Shown: positions 1-5,569, counted from the first letter of the stretch. The stretch is 5,569 bases of DNA from Candidatus Kuenenia stuttgartensis (GCA_943326025.2 CALPRR020000166.1:1-5569); one strand, 5' to 3'. Program-made: numbers and translations. Notes: generated by a model not told the origin, from the sequence alone.

Positions 1-1
1 C

Positions 2-253
2 CCAGATTACCAAGGGAAAATCAGAACAATCATATTAGATCCACCAAGAGCTGGAATTGCACCGAAAACGTTACAAAAAGTAATTGATTTAGGAGCGAAT
101 AATTTGGTGTACATCTCATGTAATCCTTCAACGCAAGCAAGAGATACAGAAACATTAATGAAAGCAGGATATAAGCTAGAAAAGCTATCGTTAGTCGATC
201 AGTTTCCGCATACAGGACATATTGAGTCTATTGCAAAGTTTGTGAAGGCTTAA
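2..253 (+). CDS. rlmD: 23S rRNA (uracil-C5)-methyltransferase, C-terminal part (5'-truncated by window)
   Basis: This is the last 83 codons of a gene that begins before the window. The enzyme transfers a methyl group from S-adenosylmethionine to C5 of a uridine in 23S rRNA (the TrmA/RumA family, COG2265). Visible family signatures, numbered in the fragment, are: DPPRAG at 13-18 (SAM-domain motif IV region); SCNPST at 39-44, whose Cys40 is the catalytic nucleophile in the family; and DQFPHTGHIE at 66-75, whose Glu75 matches the general base. The reading frame is intact to TAA at 251-253. GC is about 37%, higher than most of the genes that follow, as expected of a core gene beside an accessory region. 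The family call is secure. The choice of RlmD over a sister such as RlmCD or TrmA rests on the usual Bacteroidota complement and is less certain, because the N-terminal TRAM and Fe-S part is outside the window. Confidence 0.9.
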   Translation, partial: PDYQGKIRTIILDPPRAGIAPKTLQKVIDLGANNLVYISCNPSTQARDTETLMKAGYKLEKLSLVDQFPHTGHIESIAKFVKA

Positions 254-268
254 TGCTGAATTGAACCA

Positions 269-287
269 TCCCGATTAAAATACGGGA
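269..287 (+). terminator. Short GC-rich inverted repeat after rlmD, weak terminator candidate
   Basis: TCCCG (269-273) and CGGGA (283-287) form a 5-bp stem around a 9-nt A/T loop, starting 16 nt after the rlmD stop codon. No T-run follows, so it is not a classical intrinsic terminator. It is the only GC-rich pairing in the rlmD 3' region and could end transcription or protect the 3' end. The assignment rests on position and pairing only. Confidence 0.3.
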
Positions 288-643
288 CAAGTTATAAGGG
301 ATTATAAGTTCATATAAGGTTGAATAATGATTTAGCTTTTTGAATGATTTATCTAAAAATCATACCGTTTATATTGGTATTTCAATTTGAAGTGCTCTTG
401 CCTAATTACGTGAAATAAATTCAGTTTTCATATTGTTGATAATTTTACTATTTATTTTAATAAAAAGTTTAGAAATTATTTTTTTGTAGAAAATTTAAAA
501 AATGTAATTTTTTAATAAAATTAAATTAATATATTTAAATCCGACGCTATTCGGAATTGCTTAACTAAAATCATTTTTTAATATTCAATCCAAGTAATTA
601 ATTAATAATGCTTTTAATATTTTATAATTAATATATAATTATA
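288..643. other. Gene-free AT-rich spacer between rlmD and the DUF2779 gene
   Basis: No open frame with recognisable coding content was found on either strand in this stretch. It contains three closely spaced TATAAG words (around 291-318), long A/T runs, and one small inverted repeat: TCCGA (540-544) and TCGGA (551-555) around a 6-nt loop. That repeat is conspicuous because it is a GC-containing island in nearly pure A/T. It could be an operator or part of the 5' leader of the downstream gene, but nothing in the sequence identifies a binding protein. No clean match to the Bacteroidota -7 consensus (TAnnTTTG) was found, so the promoter of the next gene is not located. Confidence 0.5.
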
Positions 644-682
644 ATGTATTGGAATCTATTTTTCATTTTTTTAATTTTATTA

Positions 683-2647
683 ATGAGATACTTAACAAAA
701 TCAAGATATAAATTAGGCTTAGAATGTCCTTCAAAATTGTTTTATACCAATAAACCAAAAGAATATGCTAATATGAAATTGGACGATCCATTTTTATTAG
801 CTCTTGCTAATGGAGGTTTTCAAGTTGAAGCTTTAGCACGATTAGAATACCCAAATGGAATATTAGTTGATGCACAAGGTGGTGAATATCAAAAAGCAAT
901 TGATGAAACTAATCGATTGTTGAGTATGGAAGAATGCATCATCTTTGAAGCAGCATTTGCATTTAATAATTTATTTATTAGAACCGATATTTTAGTAAAA
1001 AAAGGAAATAAAATTCAATTGATTGAAGTAAAAGCAAAATCTATTGATCCAACAAATGATTATAATTTTGAAGGAAAAAGAGGTGGATTAGATTCAAAAT
1101 GGAAACCTTATCTTTTTGATGTTGCATTTCAACGATATGTTATTCAAAAATCTTTTCCTTCTTTTCGTATTAACTCTTTTTTGAAATTAGCTGATAAAAC
1201 GAAAACAGCAAAAATTGATGGATTAAATCAATTATTTAGAATATCTAAGGAAGGAGATAAAAGAAAAGATACTATTCAGTTGGTAGGATCCTTGAATGAG
1301 ATAGGTGGAACAGTATTAACAGAAATAAATATTGACTCTATAATAGATAATATTCAATCAGGTAAACATAAGTATAGTTCAAATTTTGAATATGGATTTG
1401 AGGAAGGAATTCAGTTTTTGGCAAAACAGTATGAAAAAGATGAAAAGATAAATTTCCCTATGAATTTTACTGCTTGTAAAAAATGTGAATTCAAATCAAA
1501 TCCAACTAAACCAGAATTAAAATCAGGTTTTGAGATTTGTGCTAAAGAACAATTGAAACTTACAAAGGAAGAATTGTATAATCCTTCAATTATGGAAATT
1601 TGGAATTTTAGAGCAGGTGCAAAATTATTGGAGAACAATAATATTTTTTTCATGAAAGAATTAACGGAAGATTTATATCCAATAAAAGTGGAACCAGGTA
1701 AAATTAGTCAAACAGAAAGACAGTGGTTACAAATAGAAAAAGCTATTCAAAATGACGATTCCATTTTTGTATTAAAAGAGGAGTTAAAATCTGAAATGGA
1801 TAAATGGGAATTTCCATTACATTTTATTGATTTTGAAACCAGTGCCGTTGCTCTGCCTTTTAATAAAGGAAGAAAACCATATGAACAAGTGGCTTTTCAA
1901 TTTTCTCATCATCGATACAATGAAAACGGTTCTATTGAACACGTAACTGAGTTTATTTGTGATGAACCAGGTAAATTTCCAAATTTTGAATTTGTTAGAG
2001 CATTAAAAAATGCTTTAGGAAACAAAGGGACTATTTTTAGATTTCATAATCATGAAAATACCATTTTAAACGCTATCTATGTTCAACTAAAAGAAAGTAA
2101 GGAAGATGATAAAATTATTTTAATGGATTTTATACAAACTATTACACATTCAAAAAAAGAAAGTGTTGATGTTTGGTGTGGTGATAGAAATATGGTTGAT
2201 TTATGTGAAGTATACAAAAATTACTACTATGATCCCAATACCAAAGGTTCAAATTCAATTAAAGCTGTTTTACCTGCAATATTAAAACGAAGTAAATTTT
2301 TACAAGAGAAGTATCAAAATACAATTGGAGAAATAAATGTTGGTTCCAATAATTTTGATATAGGCCATAAATGGTTAGTTGTTAAAGAAGGGATAATACA
2401 AAACCCATACAAGCAATTACCTCCTGTGTTTGAAAATTGGGACCAAGATATTTTAGATCAATTAGTTTCTGATGTAGAGGACTTAAATAATGGAGGTGCA
2501 GCCTTAACTGCTTATGGTTTTTTACAGTACACTGATATGTCGATTTCAGAGCGAAAAAAGTTAATTGATGCTTTACTACGTTATTGCGAGTTAGATACGT
2601 TAGCGATGGTAATGATATGGGAACATTTTAGGGAGGAAGTTTATTAA
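683..2647 (+). CDS. DUF2779 protein: Fe-S PD-(D/E)XK nuclease fused to a DnaQ/RNase H-like exonuclease domain
   Basis: This is a predicted cytoplasmic nuclease of 654 aa, numbered here from the ATG at 683. The N-terminal half looks like a RecB/Cas4-type PD-(D/E)XK domain. The apparent active-site residues are Glu89 (EAAF), Asp102 (RTDIL) and the LIEVKAKS segment with Glu115 and Lys117. Cys15 (LECPSKL) together with Cys265, Cys268 (CKKCEF) and Cys286 (FEIC) fits the one-plus-three cysteine pattern that holds a 4Fe-4S cluster in Cas4 and AddB. The C-terminal part, from about residue 375, resembles a DEDD exonuclease: FIDFETS gives Asp383 and Glu385, LMDFIQT gives Asp482, and RYCELDTLAM gives Tyr634 and Asp638. 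The usual central aspartate motif is not obvious; an HNHEN segment at 455-459 lies roughly there. An ATG at 644 would add 13 mostly hydrophobic residues, but the family typically begins at MRYLTKSR, so 683 is preferred. The DUF2779 call is confident. The substrate and role are unknown; a DNA repair or defence role is inference. Confidence 0.85.
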   Translation: MRYLTKSRYKLGLECPSKLFYTNKPKEYANMKLDDPFLLALANGGFQVEALARLEYPNGILVDAQGGEYQKAIDETNRLLSMEECIIFEAAFAFNNLFIRTDILVKKGNKIQLIEVKAKSIDPTNDYNFEGKRGGLDSKWKPYLFDVAFQRYVIQKSFPSFRINSFLKLADKTKTAKIDGLNQLFRISKEGDKRKDTIQLVGSLNEIGGTVLTEINIDSIIDNIQSGKHKYSSNFEYGFEEGIQFLAKQYEKDEKINFPMNFTACKKCEFKSNPTKPELKSGFEICAKEQLKLTKEELYNPSIMEIWNFRAGAKLLENNNIFFMKELTEDLYPIKVEPGKISQTERQWLQIEKAIQNDDSIFVLKEELKSEMDKWEFPLHFIDFETSAVALPFNKGRKPYEQVAFQFSHHRYNENGSIEHVTEFICDEPGKFPNFEFVRALKNALGNKGTIFRFHNHENTILNAIYVQLKESKEDDKIILMDFIQTITHSKKESVDVWCGDRNMVDLCEVYKNYYYDPNTKGSNSIKAVLPAILKRSKFLQEKYQNTIGEINVGSNNFDIGHKWLVVKEGIIQNPYKQLPPVFENWDQDILDQLVSDVEDLNNGGAALTAYGFLQYTDMSISERKKLIDALLRYCELDTLAMVMIWEHFREEVY

Positions 2648-2721
2648 TCATTATTTGTAATTTGAAAATATGAAAAAAAAATATCTCAAATAAAATTAAT
2701 TACATACAAATCTAAAATTAT

Positions 2722-3294
2722 ATGAAAACACTCTTAGTAATACCATGCTGTAAGAGAAAAATTCAAGGAGGAATCAATTTTAATGATCAACTTACTTTTT
2801 TTGAAAATGAAAATAATGTATTTGATTTAATTGAAAGACGAAATCAAAGATTAACACAATTTGAACATTTACTAAATAATAACGAGGAATATTTGGAAGC
2901 GTGGGAAAGGTATGATGGAACTATTTATAGAAAATTAAAGCAATATCAAAATTTAATCGATAAATTAATTCAGAATAAAATAATTGATATAGTTATAGTT
3001 TCAGCAATGTATGGTTTAATTAATTATAACACAAAAATCAAAAATTATGATTTGTCAATGGGGCAACTTGGTGGTGTGAAATTTTGGAATAATGGAAATC
3101 TATTAACTAATTCATTGAATTTTTATATTGCTGAAAATCAGATAAGTTCTGTATATACATTTTTGTCACCAAATCAATATTACGTAGCATTATTTGGTAA
3201 TAATTTTAATCAAATTAATCATGAACAAATTTGGCCTATAGGATTACGTGGAGTAAATAATATTAATAATCAAGTTTCGGAGTCGATTATTTAA
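2722..3294 (+). CDS. YaaA/DUF6884-like protein (peroxide-stress YaaA superfamily)
   Basis: This 190-aa protein carries the motif order of the YaaA superfamily: IPCCKRK at 7-13, RYDGTIYRKL at 63-72, IVSAMYGLI at 92-100, YDLSMGQLGG at 109-118, and KFWNNG at 120-125. These match the FNG-xxY, LSGLYGLL, YRLEMG and QFW landmarks of E. coli YaaA. YaaA lowers free iron and protects DNA under peroxide stress, and its fold binds DNA. This protein is shorter than YaaA (about 258 aa), and its N-terminal CCxxK is more like DUF6884 proteins, so the peroxide-stress role should not be assumed. It starts 74 bp after the nuclease gene, with no strong terminator between, so co-transcription is plausible. The upstream bases are A/T-rich without a Shine-Dalgarno sequence, as is usual for Bacteroidota. 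The superfamily call is fairly sure and the function is not. Confidence 0.7.
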   Translation: MKTLLVIPCCKRKIQGGINFNDQLTFFENENNVFDLIERRNQRLTQFEHLLNNNEEYLEAWERYDGTIYRKLKQYQNLIDKLIQNKIIDIVIVSAMYGLINYNTKIKNYDLSMGQLGGVKFWNNGNLLTNSLNFYIAENQISSVYTFLSPNQYYVALFGNNFNQINHEQIWPIGLRGVNNINNQVSESII

Positions 3295-3344
3295 ATTATT
3301 ATTGAATTAGCGTCAGAACATCAAATTCAAGTTTAATAATTTTT
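3293..3344 (+). terminator. Bulged hairpin with T-tail after the YaaA-like gene
   Basis: AAATTATTA (3293-3301) pairs with TAATAATTT (3334-3342), and TTGAATT (3302-3308) pairs with AATTCAA (3324-3330). Together they make a 16-bp stem with a 3-nt bulge (3331-3333) and a 15-nt loop. The 3' arm runs into TTTTT (3340-3344). The stem starts inside the stop codon of the YaaA-like gene. Because the stem is A/T-rich it is weaker than a textbook terminator, but both position and tail fit transcription ending for the two-gene unit. Confidence 0.5.
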
Positions 3345-3415
3345 ATATATTAAATCAACTTAACATCGTTCAAAAAGTATTTTAATTTTTATTCAATATC
3401 GGGTAATAGTTTTAA

Positions 3416-3556
3416 TTTGAAAATAAGAAAAAAGAAGTTAATGAAATTCCATTCAATGCAAATTTAGTTTCGTCAAGTCAAGTAGCAAGAGTTCCAAAAG
3501 GATTTTCTAAGCATGATTATATTTTAAACGATTGGAAAAATAAAATCAAACTATAA
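3416..3556 (+). pseudogene. Start-less coding remnant, 46 codons, unrecognised
   Basis: An open frame without any ATG runs from just after an in-frame TAA (3413-3415) to a TAA at 3554-3556. Its translation is protein-like, unlike the surrounding A/T noise. It includes NEIPFNANLVSS, QVARVPKGFSKHD and a basic end, LNDWKNKIKL. Proline, glycine, histidine and tryptophan in such AT-rich DNA suggest a former coding sequence that has lost its 5' part. I do not recognise the family. It might be the C-terminal tip of a gene displaced by recombination, since an intergenic repeat begins about 100 bp downstream. A chance open frame cannot be excluded. Confidence 0.4.
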
Positions 3557-3660
3557 TTTAATATATTATTTCCATTTGTAAGCTTAAGCTTTACTTTGTG
3601 ATCAAATTAATAATTATTTTTTCTATTTACTAAATGTATTTAATGATTTTACACTTAATA
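3557..3660. other. AT-rich spacer with a perfect 12-nt palindrome
   Basis: There is no gene here. A self-complementary 12-mer, AAGCTTAAGCTT, lies at 3580-3591 and is the only notable element. Its role, if any, is unknown. The last 25 or so bases (from about 3636) show weak similarity to the end of the ART-like gene and its stop region (from about 4353), extending the repeat that begins at 3661. Confidence 0.4.
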
Positions 3661-3731
3661 TTTTTCAAGAAAACTTGGAAATTAAAAACTTTCATTTTCA
3701 AGAAAAAAAAATAAATTATTGTTTTTTTTAT
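3661..3731 (+). repeat. Intergenic direct repeat, copy 1 (upstream of the ART-like gene)
   Basis: A gapped alignment by eye against 4379-4452 gives about 64 identical columns of 73. Shared landmarks are AACTTGGAA, TTTCATTTTCA, a run of eight A, TAAATTATTG and a T-run. In this copy TTTTCAAG occurs twice (3662-3669 and 3695-3702), and either can pair with CTTGGAAA (3674-3681) using one G-U pair. That pairing is lost in copy 2, so the conserved feature is the sequence rather than the fold. Weaker similarity extends to about 3752. The repeat ends 150 bp before the start codon of the ART-like gene. Confidence 0.8.
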
Positions 3732-3774
3732 TCAAAATATAAATTATATATTTAAATCAATACAAAATATAACT

Positions 3775-3883
3775 ATAAGATAAAGAATAGCGAAAGTTTA
3801 AAAGCAGATTAAAAGGAATATTAAAGAATCATTACGAAATAGGTCGTATTGAAATGATATTCACTTTAAGCTCTTTATCTTAT
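3775..3883 (+). promoter_or_regulatory. Foldable 5' leader that can cover the start codon of the ART-like gene
   Basis: ATAAGATAAAGA (3775-3786) is perfectly complementary to TCTTTATCTTAT (3872-3883), which includes the first two bases of the ATG. Inside this 12-bp stem a second set of pairings is possible: TAAAG (3822-3826) with CTTTA (3864-3868), ATCAT (3828-3832) with ATGAT (3854-3858), and TACGA (3833-3837) with TCGTA (3844-3848) around a 6-nt loop. If the transcript starts upstream of 3775, the start codon could be hidden in a stem. No known riboswitch class was recognised. In DNA this AT-rich, such pairings can arise by chance. Confidence 0.35.
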
Positions 3884-4364
3884 GAAAACAAAAATCACAC
3901 CACACAGATACGTAATTCATGTATCACATCCTTATTTTAGAGAAAGTATTGACAGAAAAGGTTTACTTAAAAATGGAACGGAAGGAATGATTCCGGAAGG
4001 GGTATATGCTCATAATTTATTAGTAAAGCCAAATTATGATTGGTTTCCTTTTGTTTTAAAATTTGAATGTGATTCATTTCTTAATACAATCACAAATGAA
4101 GGACCTCTTCGTTTATATGACTATTGGGTAATTGATACCCATGCAATAGATAATGATTGGTATATAGATTATTGTGCTTTATCTGATTTTGGAGAAGATA
4201 CATGTTATAATACTTTTTCAATGTTTATATATTCAGATAAAGATGTCCCAAGGTCTGCAATAAAATTATTTCGTTTTCAGAATGAAGTGAGATGGGATTA
4301 TAAAGGAGTTGATGGGGCTTATCACTTTAGAGGATTAGATGAATTTCGGGAGTATATTGAATAA
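3882..4364 (+). CDS. Predicted ADP-ribosyltransferase-fold protein, possible toxin or effector
   Basis: This 160-aa soluble protein has no signal peptide or membrane segment. The N-terminal pattern HRYVIHVSHPYFRESIDRKGLL (8-29, with His13, Ser15, Arg20 and Gly27-Leu28) followed by a VYAHN strand (41-45) recalls ADP-ribosyltransferase folds. In those folds a His-containing strand leads into an 'I...GL' helix and then a V-Y/F strand. LYDYWVIDT (78-86) and VPRSAIKLFRF (122-132) fit the later 'DxWxIDt' and 'IPxxAIkl' segments of such proteins. Members range from the RNA 2'-phosphotransferase Tpt1/KptA to many bacterial toxin domains. The catalytic set cannot be fixed by eye. It lies in the gap between two copies of an intergenic repeat and is followed by two NTF2-like genes, which suggests a toxin-immunity arrangement. 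The start at 3882 has no Shine-Dalgarno sequence and sits in a potential stem. The fold call is moderate and the toxin role is inference. Confidence 0.45.
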   Translation: MKTKITPHRYVIHVSHPYFRESIDRKGLLKNGTEGMIPEGVYAHNLLVKPNYDWFPFVLKFECDSFLNTITNEGPLRLYDYWVIDTHAIDNDWYIDYCALSDFGEDTCYNTFSMFIYSDKDVPRSAIKLFRFQNEVRWDYKGVDGAYHFRGLDEFREYIE

Positions 4365-4378
4365 TTTTATTTAATATA

Positions 4379-4452
4379 TTTTTCGATAAAAACTTGGAAT
4401 TTAAAAAGTTTCATTTTCAGCTAAAAAAAATAAATTATTGTATTTTTTTATC
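4379..4452 (+). repeat. Intergenic direct repeat, copy 2 (upstream of the first NTF2-like gene)
   Basis: This is the partner of 3661-3731, beginning 14 bp after the stop codon of the ART-like gene and ending 54 bp before the ATG at 4507. It carries the same landmarks in the same order, with a single-base insertion in the 5' part and another in the T-run. The differences are concentrated in the bases that would pair in copy 1. Here AAACTT and AAGTTT form a different small inverted repeat. It may be a shared promoter or leader, or a recombination seam. No standard -33/-7 promoter pair was found in it. Confidence 0.8.
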
Positions 4453-4506
4453 TGTTTTAAATTAATATATTCTTTTTTCTCAAATTATTCATTCAAATTT
4501 TTACTT

Positions 4507-4986
4507 ATGGAATCATTAAAAATTATTAAATCTAATTTAGATGAACAAATTTCTAATACAGAAATTATGTGGGAATTTTCTTTGTCTTTTCAATCTTGTA
4601 ATTCAAAAGGAATTTATGATTTATTACATGACGATGGTGTGTTTTTTGGAAAATATACGAAAGAAAATGTTATATCTGTTCTTCATACATTTATGTATAA
4701 TGAAATAACTAAAAGATGGAGGTTCATGACAAATAGGGGGATTTCTTTAGATAAAATTTATGGAGCTGAAGTTTTAGAAATGAGATTTATAGAGCCGAGA
4801 AAATCATTCAAAGTTAATGAAGATTATTTTGTAAATGTTAAGCCGGTTTTTGGAAGTCCAGCAAATACTGAAATCGAAGAGAAGGTGGTTCGATTTTGTT
4901 TTGAATTTAAAGATGGTAAAATTTTCAGAATAGAATCACCAACAAAATATACTCAGTTATTTCAAGAGGATTTTTCTATTAACTAA
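4507..4986 (+). CDS. NTF2-like protein A, candidate immunity protein (first of two tandem paralogues)
   Basis: This is a 159-aa soluble protein. An N-terminal helical region leads into DLLHDDGVFFGKYT (38-51), and the C-terminal half has alternating strands ending in VVRFCFEFKDGKIFRIESP (127-145). A 'helix, then loss or fulfilment of a small cone-shaped beta barrel, with a final dGKI strand' layout is typical of the NTF2/SnoaL-like fold. That fold includes enzymes, scaffold proteins and immunity proteins of polymorphic toxins. A longer frame reaches a TTG at 4438 but lies in the repeat and would add a hydrophobic stretch. The ATG at 4507 is preferred because it gives exactly the length of the next gene, with which it aligns without gaps (53 of 159 identical). 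The fold call is moderate, and an immunity role is suggested only by the upstream ART-like gene. Confidence 0.6.
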   Translation: MESLKIIKSNLDEQISNTEIMWEFSLSFQSCNSKGIYDLLHDDGVFFGKYTKENVISVLHTFMYNEITKRWRFMTNRGISLDKIYGAEVLEMRFIEPRKSFKVNEDYFVNVKPVFGSPANTEIEEKVVRFCFEFKDGKIFRIESPTKYTQLFQEDFSIN

Positions 4987-5003
4987 TTCAAATAAATCGA
5001 AAT

Positions 5004-5483
5004 ATGGAAAATATAAGATACATCAAAACAACAAATAGAGAAAGAGTGATTAATTCTTTTTTATCAAAATCTTTTATAGAGACGATTAGATATAAAAAAT
5101 TTGAAAAATTAAAAGATTTACTTCACGACCAAGGAGTTTATTTTCAAAGTAAAAATAAATGTGAGGCAATTTTGTATTTAGAACAAATAATCAATCAAAA
5201 AGCAAACGGAAAATTTAATGTATATACAAATCATGGTTTAACAATGGATTTAGATTTCGTAAACGAAGTCATAGAAATACGTTTTATTGATTGTATAAAT
5301 GCTTTCTTGTATCAAGACAATTATTTCAACACTAAAGCCCCAAAATTTGGTTCAAATCCCAATAAAAAAATACGAGAAGTTTTGTTTCGTTTTTGTTTTG
5401 AATTTAAAGATGGAAAGATCTATAAAATTTCAACCCCATCTTTATTTAAAAAATATTCTACTGAAGGCATTAATCAGAATTAG
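5004..5483 (+). CDS. NTF2-like protein B, candidate immunity protein (second paralogue)
   Basis: This 159-aa protein is a paralogue of the preceding gene product. The two align end to end without a gap, with 53 identical residues (33%). The strongest blocks are DLLHD at 38-42, EIRFI at 91-95 (EMRFI in its paralogue), YF at 107-108, FGS at 115-117 and RFCFEFKDGKI at 129-139, identical over 11 residues. It starts 17 bp after the upstream stop codon, so the two are almost certainly co-transcribed. The middle part (48-74) has diverged most, as expected if the copies now recognise different partners. It is more basic than its paralogue, with many lysines and asparagines. No catalytic residues of a known NTF2-like enzyme were identified. 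It is followed within 25 bp by a strong hairpin that probably ends the unit. Confidence 0.6.
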   Translation: MENIRYIKTTNRERVINSFLSKSFIETIRYKKFEKLKDLLHDQGVYFQSKNKCEAILYLEQIINQKANGKFNVYTNHGLTMDLDFVNEVIEIRFIDCINAFLYQDNYFNTKAPKFGSNPNKKIREVLFRFCFEFKDGKIYKISTPSLFKKYSTEGINQN

Positions 5484-5504
5484 TTGATTATTTCTCTATG
5501 AATG

Positions 5505-5547
5505 TAAAGTTGAAACATTAATTTCTTTCATTAATGTTTCAACTTTA
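5505..5547 (+). terminator. Perfect 18-bp hairpin ending the cluster, probably bidirectional terminator
   Basis: TAAAGTTGAAACATTAAT (5505-5522) and its exact reverse complement (5530-5547) flank a 7-nt loop, TTCTTTC. The stem begins 21 nt after the stop codon of the second NTF2-like gene. There is no long T-run after it, only TAATCTTT. The symmetric arms and the A-rich 5' and T-rich 3' sides would allow it to act for both strands. An 18-bp perfect stem is far above chance even at this base composition. Confidence 0.75.
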
Positions 5548-5569
5548 TAATCTTTAAATTAGAAATATA

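Noticed and set aside
254..643. Possible small RNA, CRISPR array or tRNA in the first spacer
   Set aside because: There are no regularly spaced repeats, no tRNA arms and no strong fold. Only two 5-bp hairpins are seen.
644..682. Upstream ATG that would give the DUF2779 protein a hydrophobic N-terminus like a membrane anchor
   Set aside because: The added 13 residues come from T-rich leader DNA. The family-typical start MRYLTKSR is at 683, and a membrane anchor is not expected for this nuclease.
1411..1653. 80-codon open frame on the minus strand
   Set aside because: It lies wholly inside the DUF2779 gene opposite the conserved cysteine region, and its translation shows no domain-like features. 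It is a shadow of the + strand gene.
2658..3433. A 21-nt near-identical word (TAATTTGAAAATA then G and A-run) at 2658-2678 and 3413-3433
   Set aside because: 20 of 21 bases match, but the word is low-complexity A/T in A/T-rich DNA. The -7-like TAATTTG differs from the TAnnTTTG consensus by one base of spacing, so neither a promoter nor a repeat family is supported.
3661..3702. Mutually exclusive hairpins (TTTTCAAG pairing with CTTGGAAA) as a conserved RNA switch in the repeat
   Set aside because: In copy 2 both TTTTCAAG arms are changed and cannot pair, so the fold is not conserved between the two copies.
4438..4506. TTG start adding 23 hydrophobic residues to the first NTF2-like protein
   Set aside because: It lies partly in the intergenic repeat and would break the equal length and gap-free alignment with the tandem paralogue.
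5299..5487. 62-codon + strand open frame
   Set aside because: It overlaps the second NTF2-like gene in another frame, over its most conserved segment. The paralogue comparison shows which frame is real.

Overview
The window reads as an AT-rich chromosomal segment of a Bacteroidota bacterium, most likely of the Flavobacteriia. The reasons are the very low GC of the intergenic DNA, start codons preceded by A/T-rich stretches without a Shine-Dalgarno sequence, and a flavobacterial-looking DUF2779 protein. This taxonomic guess is inference. All genes lie on the + strand.

Layout. (1) Positions 2-253 hold the last 83 codons of a core housekeeping gene, the 23S rRNA uracil-C5 methyltransferase (RlmD/RumA type). 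Its GC is about 37% (94 of the first 253 bases), higher than most of what follows. (2) Positions 254-682 hold no gene, only short inverted repeats and very AT-rich DNA. (3) Positions 683-3294 hold two genes separated by 74 bp. The first encodes a DUF2779 protein that combines a Cas4/RecB-like PD-(D/E)XK nuclease with four candidate Fe-S cysteines and a DnaQ/RNase H-like 3'-5' exonuclease domain. The second encodes a short YaaA/DUF6884-like protein. A hairpin with a T-tail follows. (4) Positions 3295-3881 hold a 46-codon coding remnant without a start codon, copy 1 of an intergenic repeat of about 72 bp, and a leader that can pair with the start codon of the next gene. (5) Positions 3882-5483 hold a 160-aa protein with ADP-ribosyltransferase-like features, copy 2 of the intergenic repeat, and two tandem paralogues of 159 aa each with NTF2-like features. 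(6) A perfect 18-bp hairpin with a 7-nt loop ends the cluster.

Interpretation. Downstream of the core gene the segment looks like an accessory or variable region. Two candidate modules stand out. One is the nuclease plus YaaA-like pair, which suggests nucleic-acid processing and possibly defence. The other is the ART-like gene followed by a duplicated NTF2-like gene, which resembles a toxin or effector with immunity genes. In the second module two unrelated genes share nearly the same upstream segment, which points to cassette-like shuffling. None of these functional roles is proven by the sequence alone.
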